The notes under the pieces: generated by a model
Seen by the model: only the letters and a program-made list of their open reading frames with translations
Database searches by the model: none
What the model was told of the DNA's origin: nothing
From: JANQOH01 sp965201155
GTDB lineage: Bacteria > Pseudomonadota > Alphaproteobacteria > UBA7887
Direction: 5' to 3'
Assembly: GCA_965201155.1 (NCBI GenBank)
Contig: OZ241752.1
Span: 2,666,001-2,730,000 of the forward strand
DNA: 64,000 nt
Made by a program: the position numbers and the translations under genes
Shown: positions 26,986-36,623 of the stretch, in pieces
How positions within the stretch are numbered: position 1 is the first letter of the stretch
Layout of the letters: each line of letters starts with the position of its first letter

Positions 26986-28188
26986 ATGGAATCGTTTCTG
27001 GATCTGGCGTTTTATGTGGGCGCCTTTTTGGTTGTGTTTACCGTGGTGGTGTTCGTTCATGAGTTCGGCCACTACTGGGTGGCACGGCGCTGCGGCGTGC
27101 GGGTGGTAGTGTTTTCTGTTGGTTTCGGCCGCGAACTGTATGGCTGGACCGACCGCTCGGAGACGCGCTGGCGGCTCAGCCTGATACCGCTCGGAGGATA
27201 TGTCCGCTTTTTCGGCGACGGTGTGGTTGTGAGCCGACGCTCAGACGGCAAGGCTGCGCTGGCAAACGGATTTACACGGCGGGAAGCCGAATTATCGGGT
27301 GGTCTGCCGGAGGAGCTGGAGCAATTAACCCAGGAAGAACGCGCCATTTCGTTCAATCTGAAGACTCCGTATCAGCGGTTCGCAATTGCTGCTGCGGGAC
27401 CGATGGCGAACTTCGTGCTGGCGATCGTGCTGTTTGCCGGGCTGTTCATGTTTGCCGGGCGTCCGGTGACGCCGGCGGTGGTAGAGGAGGTGATTGCGGA
27501 CGGCGCCGCCGAGGCGGCCGGCCTTCTCCCCGGCGACCACATTGTGGAGGTTGGCGGCGGACGCATCGACTCGTTCGAAAGGCTGCGCGAACTGGTGATG
27601 CTGAATCCCGGCACGCCGATGGTTGTAGGGGTGGTGCGCGACGGTCGTCACGTGGTTCTGGACATGACGCCGCATCAGGTCGAGCGGACGGACCGTTTTG
27701 GAAATGTTCACCGTGTGAGCATGATCGGCGTGCGGGTTGGCGGTGAGCGGGTCTATGAGCGTCTTGATCCGTTCTCTGCCCTGGTTGCGGCGGTGGCGGA
27801 CACCTATTCGCTGGTGGCCATGAATCTGGAGGGGCTGGGGCAGATCCTGATCGGCACGCGGGACACAAGCGAACTTGGCGGCCCGATCATGATCGCGCAG
27901 ATTTCGGGGGAGGTGGCCAAGGCCGGTTTCACGCCGGTGATCAATTTCATCGTGATTTTGTCGTGCATGCTCGGACTGATCAATCTTCTGCCCATTCCGC
28001 CGCTTGACGGCGGCCATCTGGTGTTTTTCGCCGCGGAAGCGGTGCGTGGGCGTCCCCTGGGCGTGCGGGCCCATGAGTACGGCTATATACTGGGTTTCAT
28101 GGTTGTGGGAACCCTAATGATTGTAGCGACTTACAATGATATTGCGCGTCTGCCGATAGCGGAGTTCTTCCGTAATGTTGTCGGTTAG
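26986..28188 (+). CDS. rseP: RIP metalloprotease RseP (site-2 protease)
   Basis: Inner-membrane zinc protease that cuts anti-sigma factors and leftover signal peptides. The 400-residue protein has the HExxH motif HEFGH at residues 25-29 inside the first membrane segment. A PDZ region lies at about residues 165-250, and NLLPIPPLDGGHL carries the third zinc ligand Asp. It directly precedes bamA, the usual arrangement linking envelope-stress proteolysis and outer-membrane assembly. The 3' end overlaps an upstream alternative bamA start. Confidence 0.96.
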   Translation: MESFLDLAFYVGAFLVVFTVVVFVHEFGHYWVARRCGVRVVVFSVGFGRELYGWTDRSETRWRLSLIPLGGYVRFFGDGVVVSRRSDGKAALANGFTRREAELSGGLPEELEQLTQEERAISFNLKTPYQRFAIAAAGPMANFVLAIVLFAGLFMFAGRPVTPAVVEEVIADGAAEAAGLLPGDHIVEVGGGRIDSFERLRELVMLNPGTPMVVGVVRDGRHVVLDMTPHQVERTDRFGNVHRVSMIGVRVGGERVYERLDPFSALVAAVADTYSLVAMNLEGLGQILIGTRDTSELGGPIMIAQISGEVAKAGFTPVINFIVILSCMLGLINLLPIPPLDGGHLVFFAAEAVRGRPLGVRAHEYGYILGFMVVGTLMIVATYNDIARLPIAEFFRNVVG

Positions 28189-28219
28189 CGCGGCGCGTTC
28201 GAGGCGCGGAGGGCGGAAC

Positions 28220-30493
28220 ATGCGCGGTTTTCTGGTTATGGCGGTCGTTCTGGCGGTGCTTGTTCCGGTTTTGGCTGCGTCCTCTGCTCTTGCGCAGACG
28301 GGCGGACCGATTCGTGACATCCGCGTGGAGGGTAATCAACGCATCGAGAACGAGACGATCCTTTCCTACATGCAGATCAACGTGGGCGACAGGTTCGACG
28401 CGGCGCAGATCAACGCATCCCTGAAGAGTCTGTTCGACAGCGGTCTGTTCGCCGACGTGAGCCTGGTGCGCGACGGCGGCGCTCTCGTCGTCCGCGTGGT
28501 GGAGAACCCGGTCATCAACCGTCTTGCCTTCGAGGGCAATGACCGCATTGACGATGACGTGCTGCGGGGCGAGGTGCAGTTGCGCCCTCGCGTCGTCTAC
28601 ACGCGAACGCGGGTGCAGGCCGATGTGGCGCGCGTCATCGAGGTGTACCGCCGCAGCGGGCGGTTCGCGGCGACGGTGGAGCCAAAGATTGTCCAGTTGG
28701 AGCAGAACCGTGTCGATCTGATTTTCGAGATCGACGAAGGGCCGCTGACCAATGTCCGGAATATCGTGTTCATCGGCAATAGCCATTTCAGTGACGGCGC
28801 TCTGCGCGACGTCATTCAGACCAAGGAGGCGCGGTGGTGGCGCTTCTTCTCGACGACCGACACCTATGACGGGGACCGGCTGACGTTCGACCGCGAATTG
28901 CTGCGGCGCTTTTACCTTCGCGAGGGTTTTGCCGATTTTCGCGTGGTAAGTGCGGTGGCGGAACTGACGCCGGACCGGTCTGCGTTTTTCGTAACCTTCA
29001 TCGTTGACGAAGGCGAGCGCTATCGCTTCGGCGATGTCGATCTTGCCAGCGAGCTACCGGGCCTCGACGCTGAGTTGTACCGGTCGGAAATCACCACCGA
29101 CCCGGGGGACTGGTATGACAGCGAGGAGGTTGAGGAGACCATCCTGGAACTGACGGAGCAGATCAACGCCGAGGGTTTTGCCTTTGTCGATGTGCAGCCG
29201 CAGATCACCCGGTCCCGCGAAGACATGACGATTGCGGTGCTGTACCGGATCGTGGAGGGTCCCCGGGTTTACGTCAAACGGATCGACATCACCGGTAATG
29301 TGCGCACGCTGGACCGCGTGATACGGCGTAATGTGCGTCTGGCGGAGGGAGATGCGTTCAACCCGGCGAAACTCAGCCGCTCGCGGACGTTAATTGAAAA
29401 TCTCCAGTATTTCTCGCGTGTCGAGATCAACGACTCGCCGGGGGATTCGCCAGACGAGGTTCTCATCAACATTGATGTGGAAGAAATGGCGACCGGCGAA
29501 GTGACCTTTGGCGGCGGCTATTCGACCAGCGAGGGGCCGAGCGGTCAGATCGCGGTACGCGAGCGCAATCTTCTTGGCCGCGGCCAGGAGCTGGCGCTGC
29601 AGTTCCTGATTTCCGGCGTGTCGCAGAATATCGATCTGAGTTTCACGGAACCCTATTTCCTGAACCGGGATTTTGCCGCCGGGTTCGACCTGTTCCACCG
29701 CACGCGCGAGTATCAGAACAGCAATTTCGACCGAGAGGATCTGGGCTTTTCGCTGCGCGGCAGTTATCCGGTATCGGAATATCTGCGGCACTCGGTGCGG
29801 TATACCCTGGCCGAAGAAGAGATCATCCCGTTTTTCGGCGCTTCCAGCGCGATCCGTGAATATGGGGGCAAGCGCTTGCTGTCGCAGATCGATCAGGCGC
29901 TGCTCTATGACCGCCGGGAGTTCGTATCGGGTGCGGTAACCGGCGGCTATTTTGCGCGATATGCGCTGGGTGTCACGGGATTGATCGGTGATCTGGAATG
30001 GATCCGGCAAACATTGTCAGGCGGGTATTATCTGCCGGTGGGAAACGACTGGGTTCTTTCCGCGCTTGCGGAGGTGGGCCACATCTTTTCCTATGCGGGC
30101 GACCCCATCGCGATTTCGGATCGTTTCTTCCTCGGCGGTAACAGCTTCCGGGGCTTTGCCGTTGCCGGCGTGGGGCCGCGCGACCGAGTGACCCAGGACG
30201 CGCTTGGCGGCAACATGCTATACAAGGGGACGGTGGAAGCGGAGTTTCCGATCGGACTCCCCAACGAATTGGGCATTCGCGGGCGCATTTTCGCGATTGC
30301 CGGCACGGTGACCGACGTGGATACCGAAGGGTCGAATATCGTTGATATCGCGTCGCCGCGTGCATCGGCCGGGGTCGGCATCTCATGGACGTCTCCCTTC
30401 GGTCCCATTCGCCTTGATTTCTCGACGGCGCTGCGCAAGGAGTCGTTCGACGAGACCGAAGCGATCAATTTCGGGTTCGGCACCTTTTTCTAG
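28220..30493 (+). CDS. bamA: Outer membrane protein assembly factor BamA
   Basis: Central subunit of the BAM complex that inserts beta-barrels into the outer membrane. ATG 28220, behind GGAGGG, starts a clear signal peptide ending LAASSALAQ; the ATG at 28175 would put a charged 15-residue leader in front of it. Five POTRA repeats span roughly mature residues 1-400, the first opening with IRDIRVEGNQRIE. The C-terminal barrel contains the loop-6-like RGFAVAGVGPRD (VRGF-type motif), and the protein ends in Phe (FGFGTFF), the barrel signal. Confidence 0.97.
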   Translation: MRGFLVMAVVLAVLVPVLAASSALAQTGGPIRDIRVEGNQRIENETILSYMQINVGDRFDAAQINASLKSLFDSGLFADVSLVRDGGALVVRVVENPVINRLAFEGNDRIDDDVLRGEVQLRPRVVYTRTRVQADVARVIEVYRRSGRFAATVEPKIVQLEQNRVDLIFEIDEGPLTNVRNIVFIGNSHFSDGALRDVIQTKEARWWRFFSTTDTYDGDRLTFDRELLRRFYLREGFADFRVVSAVAELTPDRSAFFVTFIVDEGERYRFGDVDLASELPGLDAELYRSEITTDPGDWYDSEEVEETILELTEQINAEGFAFVDVQPQITRSREDMTIAVLYRIVEGPRVYVKRIDITGNVRTLDRVIRRNVRLAEGDAFNPAKLSRSRTLIENLQYFSRVEINDSPGDSPDEVLINIDVEEMATGEVTFGGGYSTSEGPSGQIAVRERNLLGRGQELALQFLISGVSQNIDLSFTEPYFLNRDFAAGFDLFHRTREYQNSNFDREDLGFSLRGSYPVSEYLRHSVRYTLAEEEIIPFFGASSAIREYGGKRLLSQIDQALLYDRREFVSGAVTGGYFARYALGVTGLIGDLEWIRQTLSGGYYLPVGNDWVLSALAEVGHIFSYAGDPIAISDRFFLGGNSFRGFAVAGVGPRDRVTQDALGGNMLYKGTVEAEFPIGLPNELGIRGRIFAIAGTVTDVDTEGSNIVDIASPRASAGVGISWTSPFGPIRLDFSTALRKESFDETEAINFGFGTFF

Positions 30494-30558
30494 GCTTGCC
30501 GGGGCCGGTTTTCCGTTGGCGGCCGCCGCGGAACTGATTTCAGGAAAATGAACGGACG

Positions 30559-31134
30559 ATGACGATGAAACACAAAGGGGTGGGGATTCTCGCTGCGGTG
30601 ATGGTGGCTGCGGGGCTGATATTGGGTGCTGCAGCTCCGGCATCGGCGCAAGATGATCGCATACCGCGCATCGGCGTCGTCGATTTGCAGCAAATCCTGC
30701 GTGAATCCACTGCGGCGACCCGGGTGCGGACCGAGATCGAGGCGAGGCAAAGCGAGTATCGCTCTGAAATCGTGTCGCGAGAAGCCGCCCTGCGCCAGCA
30801 GCAAGCCGAACTGGAGCGCCAGCGGACGATCCTGTCCGCTGCGGCGTTTGCCGAACGCGAAGCGCAGTTCACCCGTGCGGTAGAGGAACTGCAGAGGGAA
30901 GTGGGACAGCGCAATCGCGCGCTGGAGGAAAGCCTTGCCTATGGCATGCAGCAGGTTCAGGCGGGAGCGCTGCGCGTGATCGCGGAAATTGCGGAAGAAA
31001 TGTCCCTGGGCCTGGTGCTGGACAAGTCGCAGTTGTTGCTGGTGGCGCGGACGCTCGAGTTTACCGAAGGTGTGATCGAGCAACTCAATCAGCAGCTTCC
31101 TTCGGTCTCCATCACGCCGCCGGCCGGGCAATAG
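30559..31134 (+). CDS. skp: Skp/OmpH family periplasmic chaperone
   Basis: Holds unfolded outer-membrane proteins in the periplasm for BamA. The 191-residue precursor has a signal peptide ending APASAQ. Mature IGVVDLQQILRESTAAT is the Skp trimerisation strand, followed by a long charged coiled-coil (about residues 65-135) typical of the tentacles. It follows bamA by 65 nt and precedes lpxD, the conserved order. Confidence 0.9.
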   Translation: MTMKHKGVGILAAVMVAAGLILGAAAPASAQDDRIPRIGVVDLQQILRESTAATRVRTEIEARQSEYRSEIVSREAALRQQQAELERQRTILSAAAFAEREAQFTRAVEELQREVGQRNRALEESLAYGMQQVQAGALRVIAEIAEEMSLGLVLDKSQLLLVARTLEFTEGVIEQLNQQLPSVSITPPAGQ

Positions 31135-31165
31135 GCGCGGCAGTTCTCGCCGCTCAGGGGGCGCC

Positions 31166-32194
31166 ATGCCCGACCCGCGTTTTTTCCCGGCGCCGCAGCC
31201 GGTGCCAGTCGGTGTTCTGGCCGAGCAGCTCGGTGCGGAACTGGCTGACGGGGAGCATGGTGACCGGCTTGTGAAAGGCCTTTCGGCGCTGAGCAGCGCC
31301 GGAAGCGATGATCTGAGTTTTCTTCACAATCCGAAATATGTTGCGGATCTGAAGGCAACCGGCGCGGGCGCCATCATCCTGGCGTCGAACATGCGTGACA
31401 AGGCGCCGGCGGGCGCGGCGCTGTTGCTGAGCGCCGAGCCTTACCGCGCCTGGGCGCGCGCCACACAGTTGTTTTATCCGGCGCCGCCGGTCCGCCCGGG
31501 TCTTGCGACCGATTGCCGGATAGACGCGAGTGCAACGGTGGGCGACGGAACCCGGGTCGATGCCGGCGCCGTCATCGAAGCGGGCGCGCAGGTGGGGGCG
31601 CGCTGCCGCGTCCACGCGAATGCCGTGATCGGCCCGAATGTGGTCATCGGCGACGATTGCGTGATCGGCGCGTGCGCGTCGCTGACCCATTGCATTGTCG
31701 GCAACCGCGTAACGCTGCTGCCCGGGGCGCGAGTCGGCCAGGACGGCTTCGGCTTCGCCATGTCGGCCCGGGGGCACGAAAAGATCGTGCAGCTGGGCCG
31801 GGTGATTATCGAGGACGATGTGGAGATCGGCGCGAACACCACCGTCGACCGGGGCTCCGGCCCCGATACAGTCATCGGGGCGGGGACCAAGATAGACAAT
31901 CTGGTCCAGATCGCGCACAATGTGGTAATCGGCCGAGACTGCGTGCTGTCAGGCCAATCGGGCGTGGCGGGCAGCACACGCATCGAGAAACTTGCGGCGC
32001 TGGGTGCGCAATCCGGCATTGCGGGACATCTGGTTGTCGGCGCGGGCGCCCGTATTGGGGCCAAGAGCGGCGTTATGCGAGACGTACCGCCGGGGGCGGA
32101 GCTATTCGGGCTGCCGGCACGCCCCTTGAAGCAGTTTTTTCGGTTGGTCGTGCTATGGGAACGACAATTGAGAGCACGAAGGCCAGGAAAGTGA
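31166..32194 (+). CDS. lpxD: UDP-3-O-(3-hydroxyacyl)glucosamine N-acyltransferase
   Basis: Third step of lipid A synthesis. The 342-residue protein has an N-terminal uridine-binding domain (LSFLHNPKY), then a left-handed beta-helix of hexapeptide repeats from about residue 110. The catalytic His is His251 in QIAHNVVIG. An AGGGGG ribosome-binding site precedes the ATG. The stop overlaps the GTG start of fabZ (GTGA). Confidence 0.96.
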   Translation: MPDPRFFPAPQPVPVGVLAEQLGAELADGEHGDRLVKGLSALSSAGSDDLSFLHNPKYVADLKATGAGAIILASNMRDKAPAGAALLLSAEPYRAWARATQLFYPAPPVRPGLATDCRIDASATVGDGTRVDAGAVIEAGAQVGARCRVHANAVIGPNVVIGDDCVIGACASLTHCIVGNRVTLLPGARVGQDGFGFAMSARGHEKIVQLGRVIIEDDVEIGANTTVDRGSGPDTVIGAGTKIDNLVQIAHNVVIGRDCVLSGQSGVAGSTRIEKLAALGAQSGIAGHLVVGAGARIGAKSGVMRDVPPGAELFGLPARPLKQFFRLVVLWERQLRARRPGK

Positions 32195-32667
32195 CAGACT
32201 GTTCTGCAGCCGCCGGAGCTGCGGTAAATCTAGGCCCGGCGGATATCATGAAAATGCTTCCGCATCGCGCGCCGTTTCTGCTGATCGATCGGGTTATCGA
32301 ATTCCGTTTCGACGACTATGTCGTCGGACTGAAGAATGTGACGATCAACGAACCGCAATTCACCGGCCACTTTCCGACACGGCCGGTGCTGCCCGGCGTA
32401 ATGATCATCGAGTCCATGGCGCAGACTGCAGCGATGCTTGCGATGTGCACGCTGGGCGATGACGCGGAAGGCAAGCTGGTCTACTTCATGAGCGTTGACG
32501 GGGCGCGATTTCGCAAACCGGTGGAACCCGGAGACACGATGCTGATCCGGGCGAAGAAACTTGCGCGGCGCCGCAATGTGTGGAAATCACGATGCACTGC
32601 GACGGTGGAGGGTACGCTTGTCAGCGAGGCGAGAATTTCCGCCATGATTATCGACGCGGAGCGATGA
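32191..32667 (+). CDS. fabZ: 3-hydroxyacyl-ACP dehydratase FabZ
   Basis: Dehydrates 3-hydroxyacyl-ACP in fatty-acid elongation and shares its substrate pool with LpxA/LpxD. The hot-dog-fold catalytic pair is His60 and Glu74 (GHFPTRPVLPGVMIIESMAQ). LPHRAPFLLIDRV is the N-terminal signature. GTG 32191 has AGGA just upstream and forms a GTGA overlap, giving a normal 158 residues; an ATG at 32155 would overlap lpxD by 40 nt. Confidence 0.94.
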   Translation: MTDCSAAAGAAVNLGPADIMKMLPHRAPFLLIDRVIEFRFDDYVVGLKNVTINEPQFTGHFPTRPVLPGVMIIESMAQTAAMLAMCTLGDDAEGKLVYFMSVDGARFRKPVEPGDTMLIRAKKLARRRNVWKSRCTATVEGTLVSEARISAMIIDAER

Positions 32668-33491
32668 TGGCGGACGTGGTTGACGCGGAACCGTCACTGC
32701 ACCCGACAGCGATCGTGGAAAGCGGGGCCACAATCGGCCCTGGCGTGGTCATTGGCCCGTTTTGTCATGTCGGACCCGATGTCGTTCTTGCTGCCGGCGT
32801 CGTACTGCATTCGCATGTCGTCATTGCCGGACGGACGGAGGTGGGCGAGGGAACGACGATCTACCCTTTTGCCTCGATCGGTCATCGACCCCAGGACCTG
32901 AAATATCACGGGGAGCCGTCGCGGCTGGTCGTCGGCGCGCATAACATTATCCGCGAACATGTGACGATGAATCCGGGTACGAAGGGCGGCGGCATGGAAA
33001 CCCGCATCGGCGATCACTGCCTGTTCATGGTGGGCGTGCATGTCGCACATGACTGCCGCGTCGGTGATCACGTCATACTCGTCAACAATTCGGGACTGGG
33101 CGGCCATGTTCAGGTGGCCGACTATGCAATAGTTGGCGGTATGAGCGCGGTTCACCAGTTTGTACGCATCGGCCGTCATGCCATGATCGGTGGTATGACC
33201 GGGGTGGAGAAAGACGTTATTCCCTACGGCTCGGTGGTCGGGAACCGGGCCTGGCTCTCCGGTCTCAACCTTGTGGGGCTTCGCCGGCGCAATTTTGAGC
33301 GCGAAGTGATCCACCAGATGCGCAAGGCCTACCGGCTGCTGTTCGCCGAGGAAGGCGAGATGACCGAACGGATCGACGATGTCGCCGACGAATTCCGCGA
33401 TGTCGAGCCAGTCATGGAAATCGTGGAGTTCATGCGGGTGGCAGGCCCCCGCGCCATCTGCCATCCGAAGCAGCAGGGCCGTGCCGCCTAG
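32664..33491 (+). CDS. lpxA: UDP-N-acetylglucosamine O-acyltransferase
   Basis: First step of lipid A synthesis: moves a 3-hydroxyacyl chain from ACP to UDP-GlcNAc. The 275-residue protein is a left-handed beta-helix of hexapeptide repeats. The catalytic His is His129 in GVHVAHDC, and IGHRPQDLKYHGE is an LpxA signature. It starts with ATGA overlap to fabZ and itself overlaps lpxI by 11 nt. Confidence 0.96.
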   Translation: MMADVVDAEPSLHPTAIVESGATIGPGVVIGPFCHVGPDVVLAAGVVLHSHVVIAGRTEVGEGTTIYPFASIGHRPQDLKYHGEPSRLVVGAHNIIREHVTMNPGTKGGGMETRIGDHCLFMVGVHVAHDCRVGDHVILVNNSGLGGHVQVADYAIVGGMSAVHQFVRIGRHAMIGGMTGVEKDVIPYGSVVGNRAWLSGLNLVGLRRRNFEREVIHQMRKAYRLLFAEEGEMTERIDDVADEFRDVEPVMEIVEFMRVAGPRAICHPKQQGRAA

Positions 33492-34317
33492 ATTGGGTGT
33501 GGTGGCGGGCGGGGGCGCGCTGCCGCAGCTTGTGGTGGAAGGCGCCCGCCGCGAAGGCCGGGAGGTTGTGGTCACCGCGGTCGAGGGGGTGACCGACACG
33601 GAGACAGCGGCCGACGTTCCGCATATCTGGGTTCATGCCGGCGCCGTGGGAGCCGTGATCGACTTTCTCAAGCGAAGCGGCGCCGAGGAGGTGGTGTTTG
33701 CCGGCCGCGCGCCTCGCCCCGACTGGTCGAAACTGTCGCTGGATTGGCGCGCGCTCAAGATGCTTCCACGGCTGCTGGCGGCAGACCGGGGTGACAATGC
33801 GCTGCTGTCAGTGGCCATTCGCGAGCTCGAGGATGAGGGTTTTCGCGTGGTAGGCGTCGATGCGGTGGCGCCGGAACTGTTGATGACGCGAAGCGACGCC
33901 ATGGGGCGGGTGCGACCGGCGCGCGACGCCCGCGCGGATATTGCCCGCGGCGCGGCAGTGCTCGCGGCGCTTGGGCCGTATGATGTCGGACAGGCTGCTG
34001 CGGTCCAGAAAGGCGTTGTTCTCGGTGTGGAAGGCGTGGAAGGGACGGACGCGCTGATTGCGCGTTGCGGGGCGCTGCAACGCGCCGGTCGCGGCGCTGT
34101 GCTGGTGAAGTGCGCGAAAACCGGCCAGGACCGCCGCGTGGACTTGCCCGCCATAGGTCCGGGCACGGTGAGCGCACTGGAGAAGGCCGGCTTTGCGGGC
34201 GCCGCTGTGGAGGCAGGCGCCGCATTGCTGCTTGAGCGCGAGCGCACCATCGCGGCGGCGGACCGGGCCGGAGTCTTTCTGTGCGGTATCGACCCCGCGG
34301 CGTGCGATGAGCAGTGA
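33481..34317 (+). CDS. lpxI: UDP-2,3-diacylglucosamine pyrophosphatase LpxI
   Basis: Hydrolyses UDP-2,3-diacyl-GlcN to lipid X. LpxI (formerly DUF1009) replaces the unrelated LpxH in most alphaproteobacteria, which makes it a taxonomic marker here. The 278-residue protein begins at GTG with LGVVAGGGALPQLV. It carries the conserved GVDAVAPELL, a GAAVLAALGPYDVGQ segment, and the C-terminal KCAKTGQDRRVDLPAIGP. It sits between lpxA and lpxB, as expected, with an 11-nt overlap upstream and direct abutment with lpxB. Confidence 0.92.
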   Translation: MPPRLGVVAGGGALPQLVVEGARREGREVVVTAVEGVTDTETAADVPHIWVHAGAVGAVIDFLKRSGAEEVVFAGRAPRPDWSKLSLDWRALKMLPRLLAADRGDNALLSVAIRELEDEGFRVVGVDAVAPELLMTRSDAMGRVRPARDARADIARGAAVLAALGPYDVGQAAAVQKGVVLGVEGVEGTDALIARCGALQRAGRGAVLVKCAKTGQDRRVDLPAIGPGTVSALEKAGFAGAAVEAGAALLLERERTIAAADRAGVFLCGIDPAACDEQ

Positions 34318-35496
34318 GTGTTGGCGGCGTCGCCTGCACCGTTGATCTTTATTGTGGCCGGAGAACCCTCCGGCGACCTGCTTGGCGCGGATCTGATCGC
34401 GGCGCTGCGTGAGGCGTGCGGGGAGAAGGTGAGCTTTGCCGGCGTCGGCGGCGTGCAGATGGCGCAACAGGGGTTCCGGAGCCTGTTTCCCATGGCCGAC
34501 CTGTCGGTCATGGGGCTGGTGGAGATATTGCCGCGCGCAAGGCAGCTGTTGCGGCGTCTGCGGCAGACCGCAGACGCCATTCTGGAGCGTCGGCCGGATA
34601 TCGTGGTGACTATTGACTCGCCCGGTTTCAATTTGCGGCTTGCGCGGCGGCTGAGCGGCTTCGACCGTCCGCTGGTTCATTATGTTGCGCCCAGCGTGTG
34701 GGCGTGGCGAGAGTCGCGAGCGCACACCATGGCTGGCCTGTTCGACCATCTGCTCGCGCTGTTGCCGTTCGAACCCCCCTATTTCGAGCGCGCCGGTTTG
34801 CCGTGCAGCCATGTCGGGCACCCGGCAGCAGGGCGCGCCGCTGCCGACGGGGAGAGTTTTCGCCGCCGTCACGGGTTGGCAGACGCAACGCAGGTGCTGG
34901 CGGTGCTGCCGGGAAGCCGCGTCAGCGAAGTGCGGAGATTGCTTCCGGCATTCCTGTCCGCCGCCAGCCTCATCTATCGTCAGGCGCCCGGACTGAGACT
35001 GGTAACTGTGACGGTTCCGGCGGTAGAGGCGCTGGTGGCGGATGCGGCATGGCCGGTACTGCCCGTTATCGTGCGCGAACCTGCTGACCGTCACGCGGCG
35101 TTTGCGGCATGTGACGCCGCCATCGCGGCGTCGGGTACCGTGGCGCTGGAACTGGCGGCGCAAGGTACGCCGATGGTGGTGTGCTACAGGGTATCGCCGC
35201 TTACCTATGCCATGTTGCGCCCATTGGTGCGTATCGACCTGTTCAGCCTGGTCAATCTGACGCTGGGGCGCCGCGCCGTGCCGGAACTGATCCAGCAACG
35301 CTGTACACCGGAGAATATCGCCCATGAAGCGCAGGATATATTGTTTGTTTCAAACGCCCGGGCGGCGCAGATTACCGCCATGGCGCAGGCAGTGGCGGCG
35401 CTTCGCGGGCCGGACGGCGAAGCGGCGGAGAGCGCGCATGCAGCGCGCATCATTTTGGACCTTGTCGGCAAGGAAAGGCGCATGAGGAATGTCTGA
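34318..35496 (+). CDS. lpxB: Lipid-A-disaccharide synthase
   Basis: GT19 glycosyltransferase joining lipid X and UDP-2,3-diacyl-GlcN. N-terminal AGEPSGDLLGADL and the central VHYVAPSVWAWRESRA are diagnostic; LPGSRVSEVRRLLP lies in the nucleotide-binding half. It starts with GTG immediately after the lpxI stop and is 392 residues long. The 3' end overlaps the glyoxalase gene by 8 nt. Confidence 0.95.
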   Translation: MLAASPAPLIFIVAGEPSGDLLGADLIAALREACGEKVSFAGVGGVQMAQQGFRSLFPMADLSVMGLVEILPRARQLLRRLRQTADAILERRPDIVVTIDSPGFNLRLARRLSGFDRPLVHYVAPSVWAWRESRAHTMAGLFDHLLALLPFEPPYFERAGLPCSHVGHPAAGRAAADGESFRRRHGLADATQVLAVLPGSRVSEVRRLLPAFLSAASLIYRQAPGLRLVTVTVPAVEALVADAAWPVLPVIVREPADRHAAFAACDAAIAASGTVALELAAQGTPMVVCYRVSPLTYAMLRPLVRIDLFSLVNLTLGRRAVPELIQQRCTPENIAHEAQDILFVSNARAAQITAMAQAVAALRGPDGEAAESAHAARIILDLVGKERRMRNV

Positions 35497-35893
35497 GGGT
35501 AATGGTTTTCGAATGCTGCACACAATGCTTCGGGTGCACGATCTGGATGCCTCGATCCGGTTCTATACGGACGGATTGGGAATGGAACTGCTGCGGCGGA
35601 CGGATTTCCCCGGCGGCAAGTTCACGCTGGCCTTTGTCGGCTACGGCCCCGAAGAAAGCCACACGGTTCTCGAACTGACTCACAATTGGGACCAGGAAGC
35701 GCCTTACGATCTCGGAGAGGCCTATGGCCATATCGCAGTCGGTGTGCCGGACATTTATGCGACATGCGCTGCGCTGAAGGAGCGCGGCGTGAAAGTGGTG
35801 CGCGAACCGGGCCCTATGAAACACGGCAGCACGGTGATCGCTTTTGTCGAGGACCCGGACGGATACAAGGTCGAACTGATCGAACGGCGATAG
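35489..35893 (+). CDS. gloA: Lactoylglutathione lyase (glyoxalase I)
   Basis: Converts the methylglyoxal-glutathione hemithioacetal to lactoylglutathione. The 134-residue protein has the two-repeat vicinal-oxygen-chelate fold. Metal ligands His11, Glu62, His81 and Glu129 are all present, and the short loops fit the Ni-type bacterial class. It overlaps lpxB by 8 nt, an unexpected passenger at the end of the lipid A run. Confidence 0.94.
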   Translation: MSEGNGFRMLHTMLRVHDLDASIRFYTDGLGMELLRRTDFPGGKFTLAFVGYGPEESHTVLELTHNWDQEAPYDLGEAYGHIAVGVPDIYATCAALKERGVKVVREPGPMKHGSTVIAFVEDPDGYKVELIERR

Positions 35894-35933
35894 GCGGCTG
35901 CCGGTCCGGTTTCGGCGATTAGAGCTGCGGCGC

Positions 35934-36623
35934 ATGACAGGGGCGGGCTGTTTTTCCGAACTGGGAGTCGTGATACCGACACTCAACGCTGCGGCAAGCC
36001 TGGCGGGGACGCTGACGGCGATACAGGGGACGGTCGGCGATATTGTGGTCGTGGACGGCGGTTCCACCGATGACACGATGGCGTGCGCCGCCGCAGCCGG
36101 CGTTCGCGTGGTGACGGCGCCAAGAGGGCGGGGGACGCAGCTTGCCGCTGGCGCTGATGTTGCGGCGGGCGACTGGCTGTTGTTTCTTCATGCCGACTCG
36201 CGCCCCCGAGGGGCGTGGCAGGAGGCAGTCATGGCTCATTGGCGGCGCACTGACGCAGCGGCGCTTGCTGCGGCATTTCGGTTTGCCGTGGATCTGCCCG
36301 GCGCGGGGGCGCGGCGTCTTGAACGCATGGTAGCGTGGCGCAGCCGTGTTCTCGGCCTGCCTTACGGTGACCAGGGTTTGCTCATTTCGCGCGCCCTCTA
36401 TGGTGAGATCGGCGGTTTTCGCCCCCTGGCGCTGATGGAGGATGTCGATATGGCGCGGCGCCTCGGTCGGCGCCGACTGGTGATGCTCGATGCAGATATG
36501 CTGACCTCGGGGAGGCGTTATCGCCGGCGCGGCATTATACCGCGCAGCCTGTTCAACCTGTTTTGCCTCAGTCTTTATTTTCTCGGAGTTCCGCCGCGTG
36601 TGATCGCGCGTCTCTACGAATGA
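35934..36623 (+). CDS. TIGR04283-type family 2 glycosyltransferase
   Basis: A 229-residue GT-A-fold glycosyltransferase. GVVIPTLNAAASL and VVDGGSTDDT form the nucleotide-sugar site, and FLHADSRP holds the metal-binding Asp motif. RRYRRRGIIPRSLFNLFCL precedes a hydrophobic C-terminal stretch. This family commonly pairs with the next gene's family and has been named for a proposed role in arsenosugar synthesis, but no arsM or other arsenic gene is near. The stop overlaps the partner start as ATGA. Confidence 0.8.
   Translation: MTGAGCFSELGVVIPTLNAAASLAGTLTAIQGTVGDIVVVDGGSTDDTMACAAAAGVRVVTAPRGRGTQLAAGADVAAGDWLLFLHADSRPRGAWQEAVMAHWRRTDAAALAAAFRFAVDLPGAGARRLERMVAWRSRVLGLPYGDQGLLISRALYGEIGGFRPLALMEDVDMARRLGRRRLVMLDADMLTSGRRYRRRGIIPRSLFNLFCLSLYFLGVPPRVIARLYE

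Noticed and set aside
31513..32190. Long N-terminal extension of FabZ reading through lpxD
   Set aside because: It is out of frame with the certain lpxD gene and unlike FabZ; the family length starts at 32191 or 32155.
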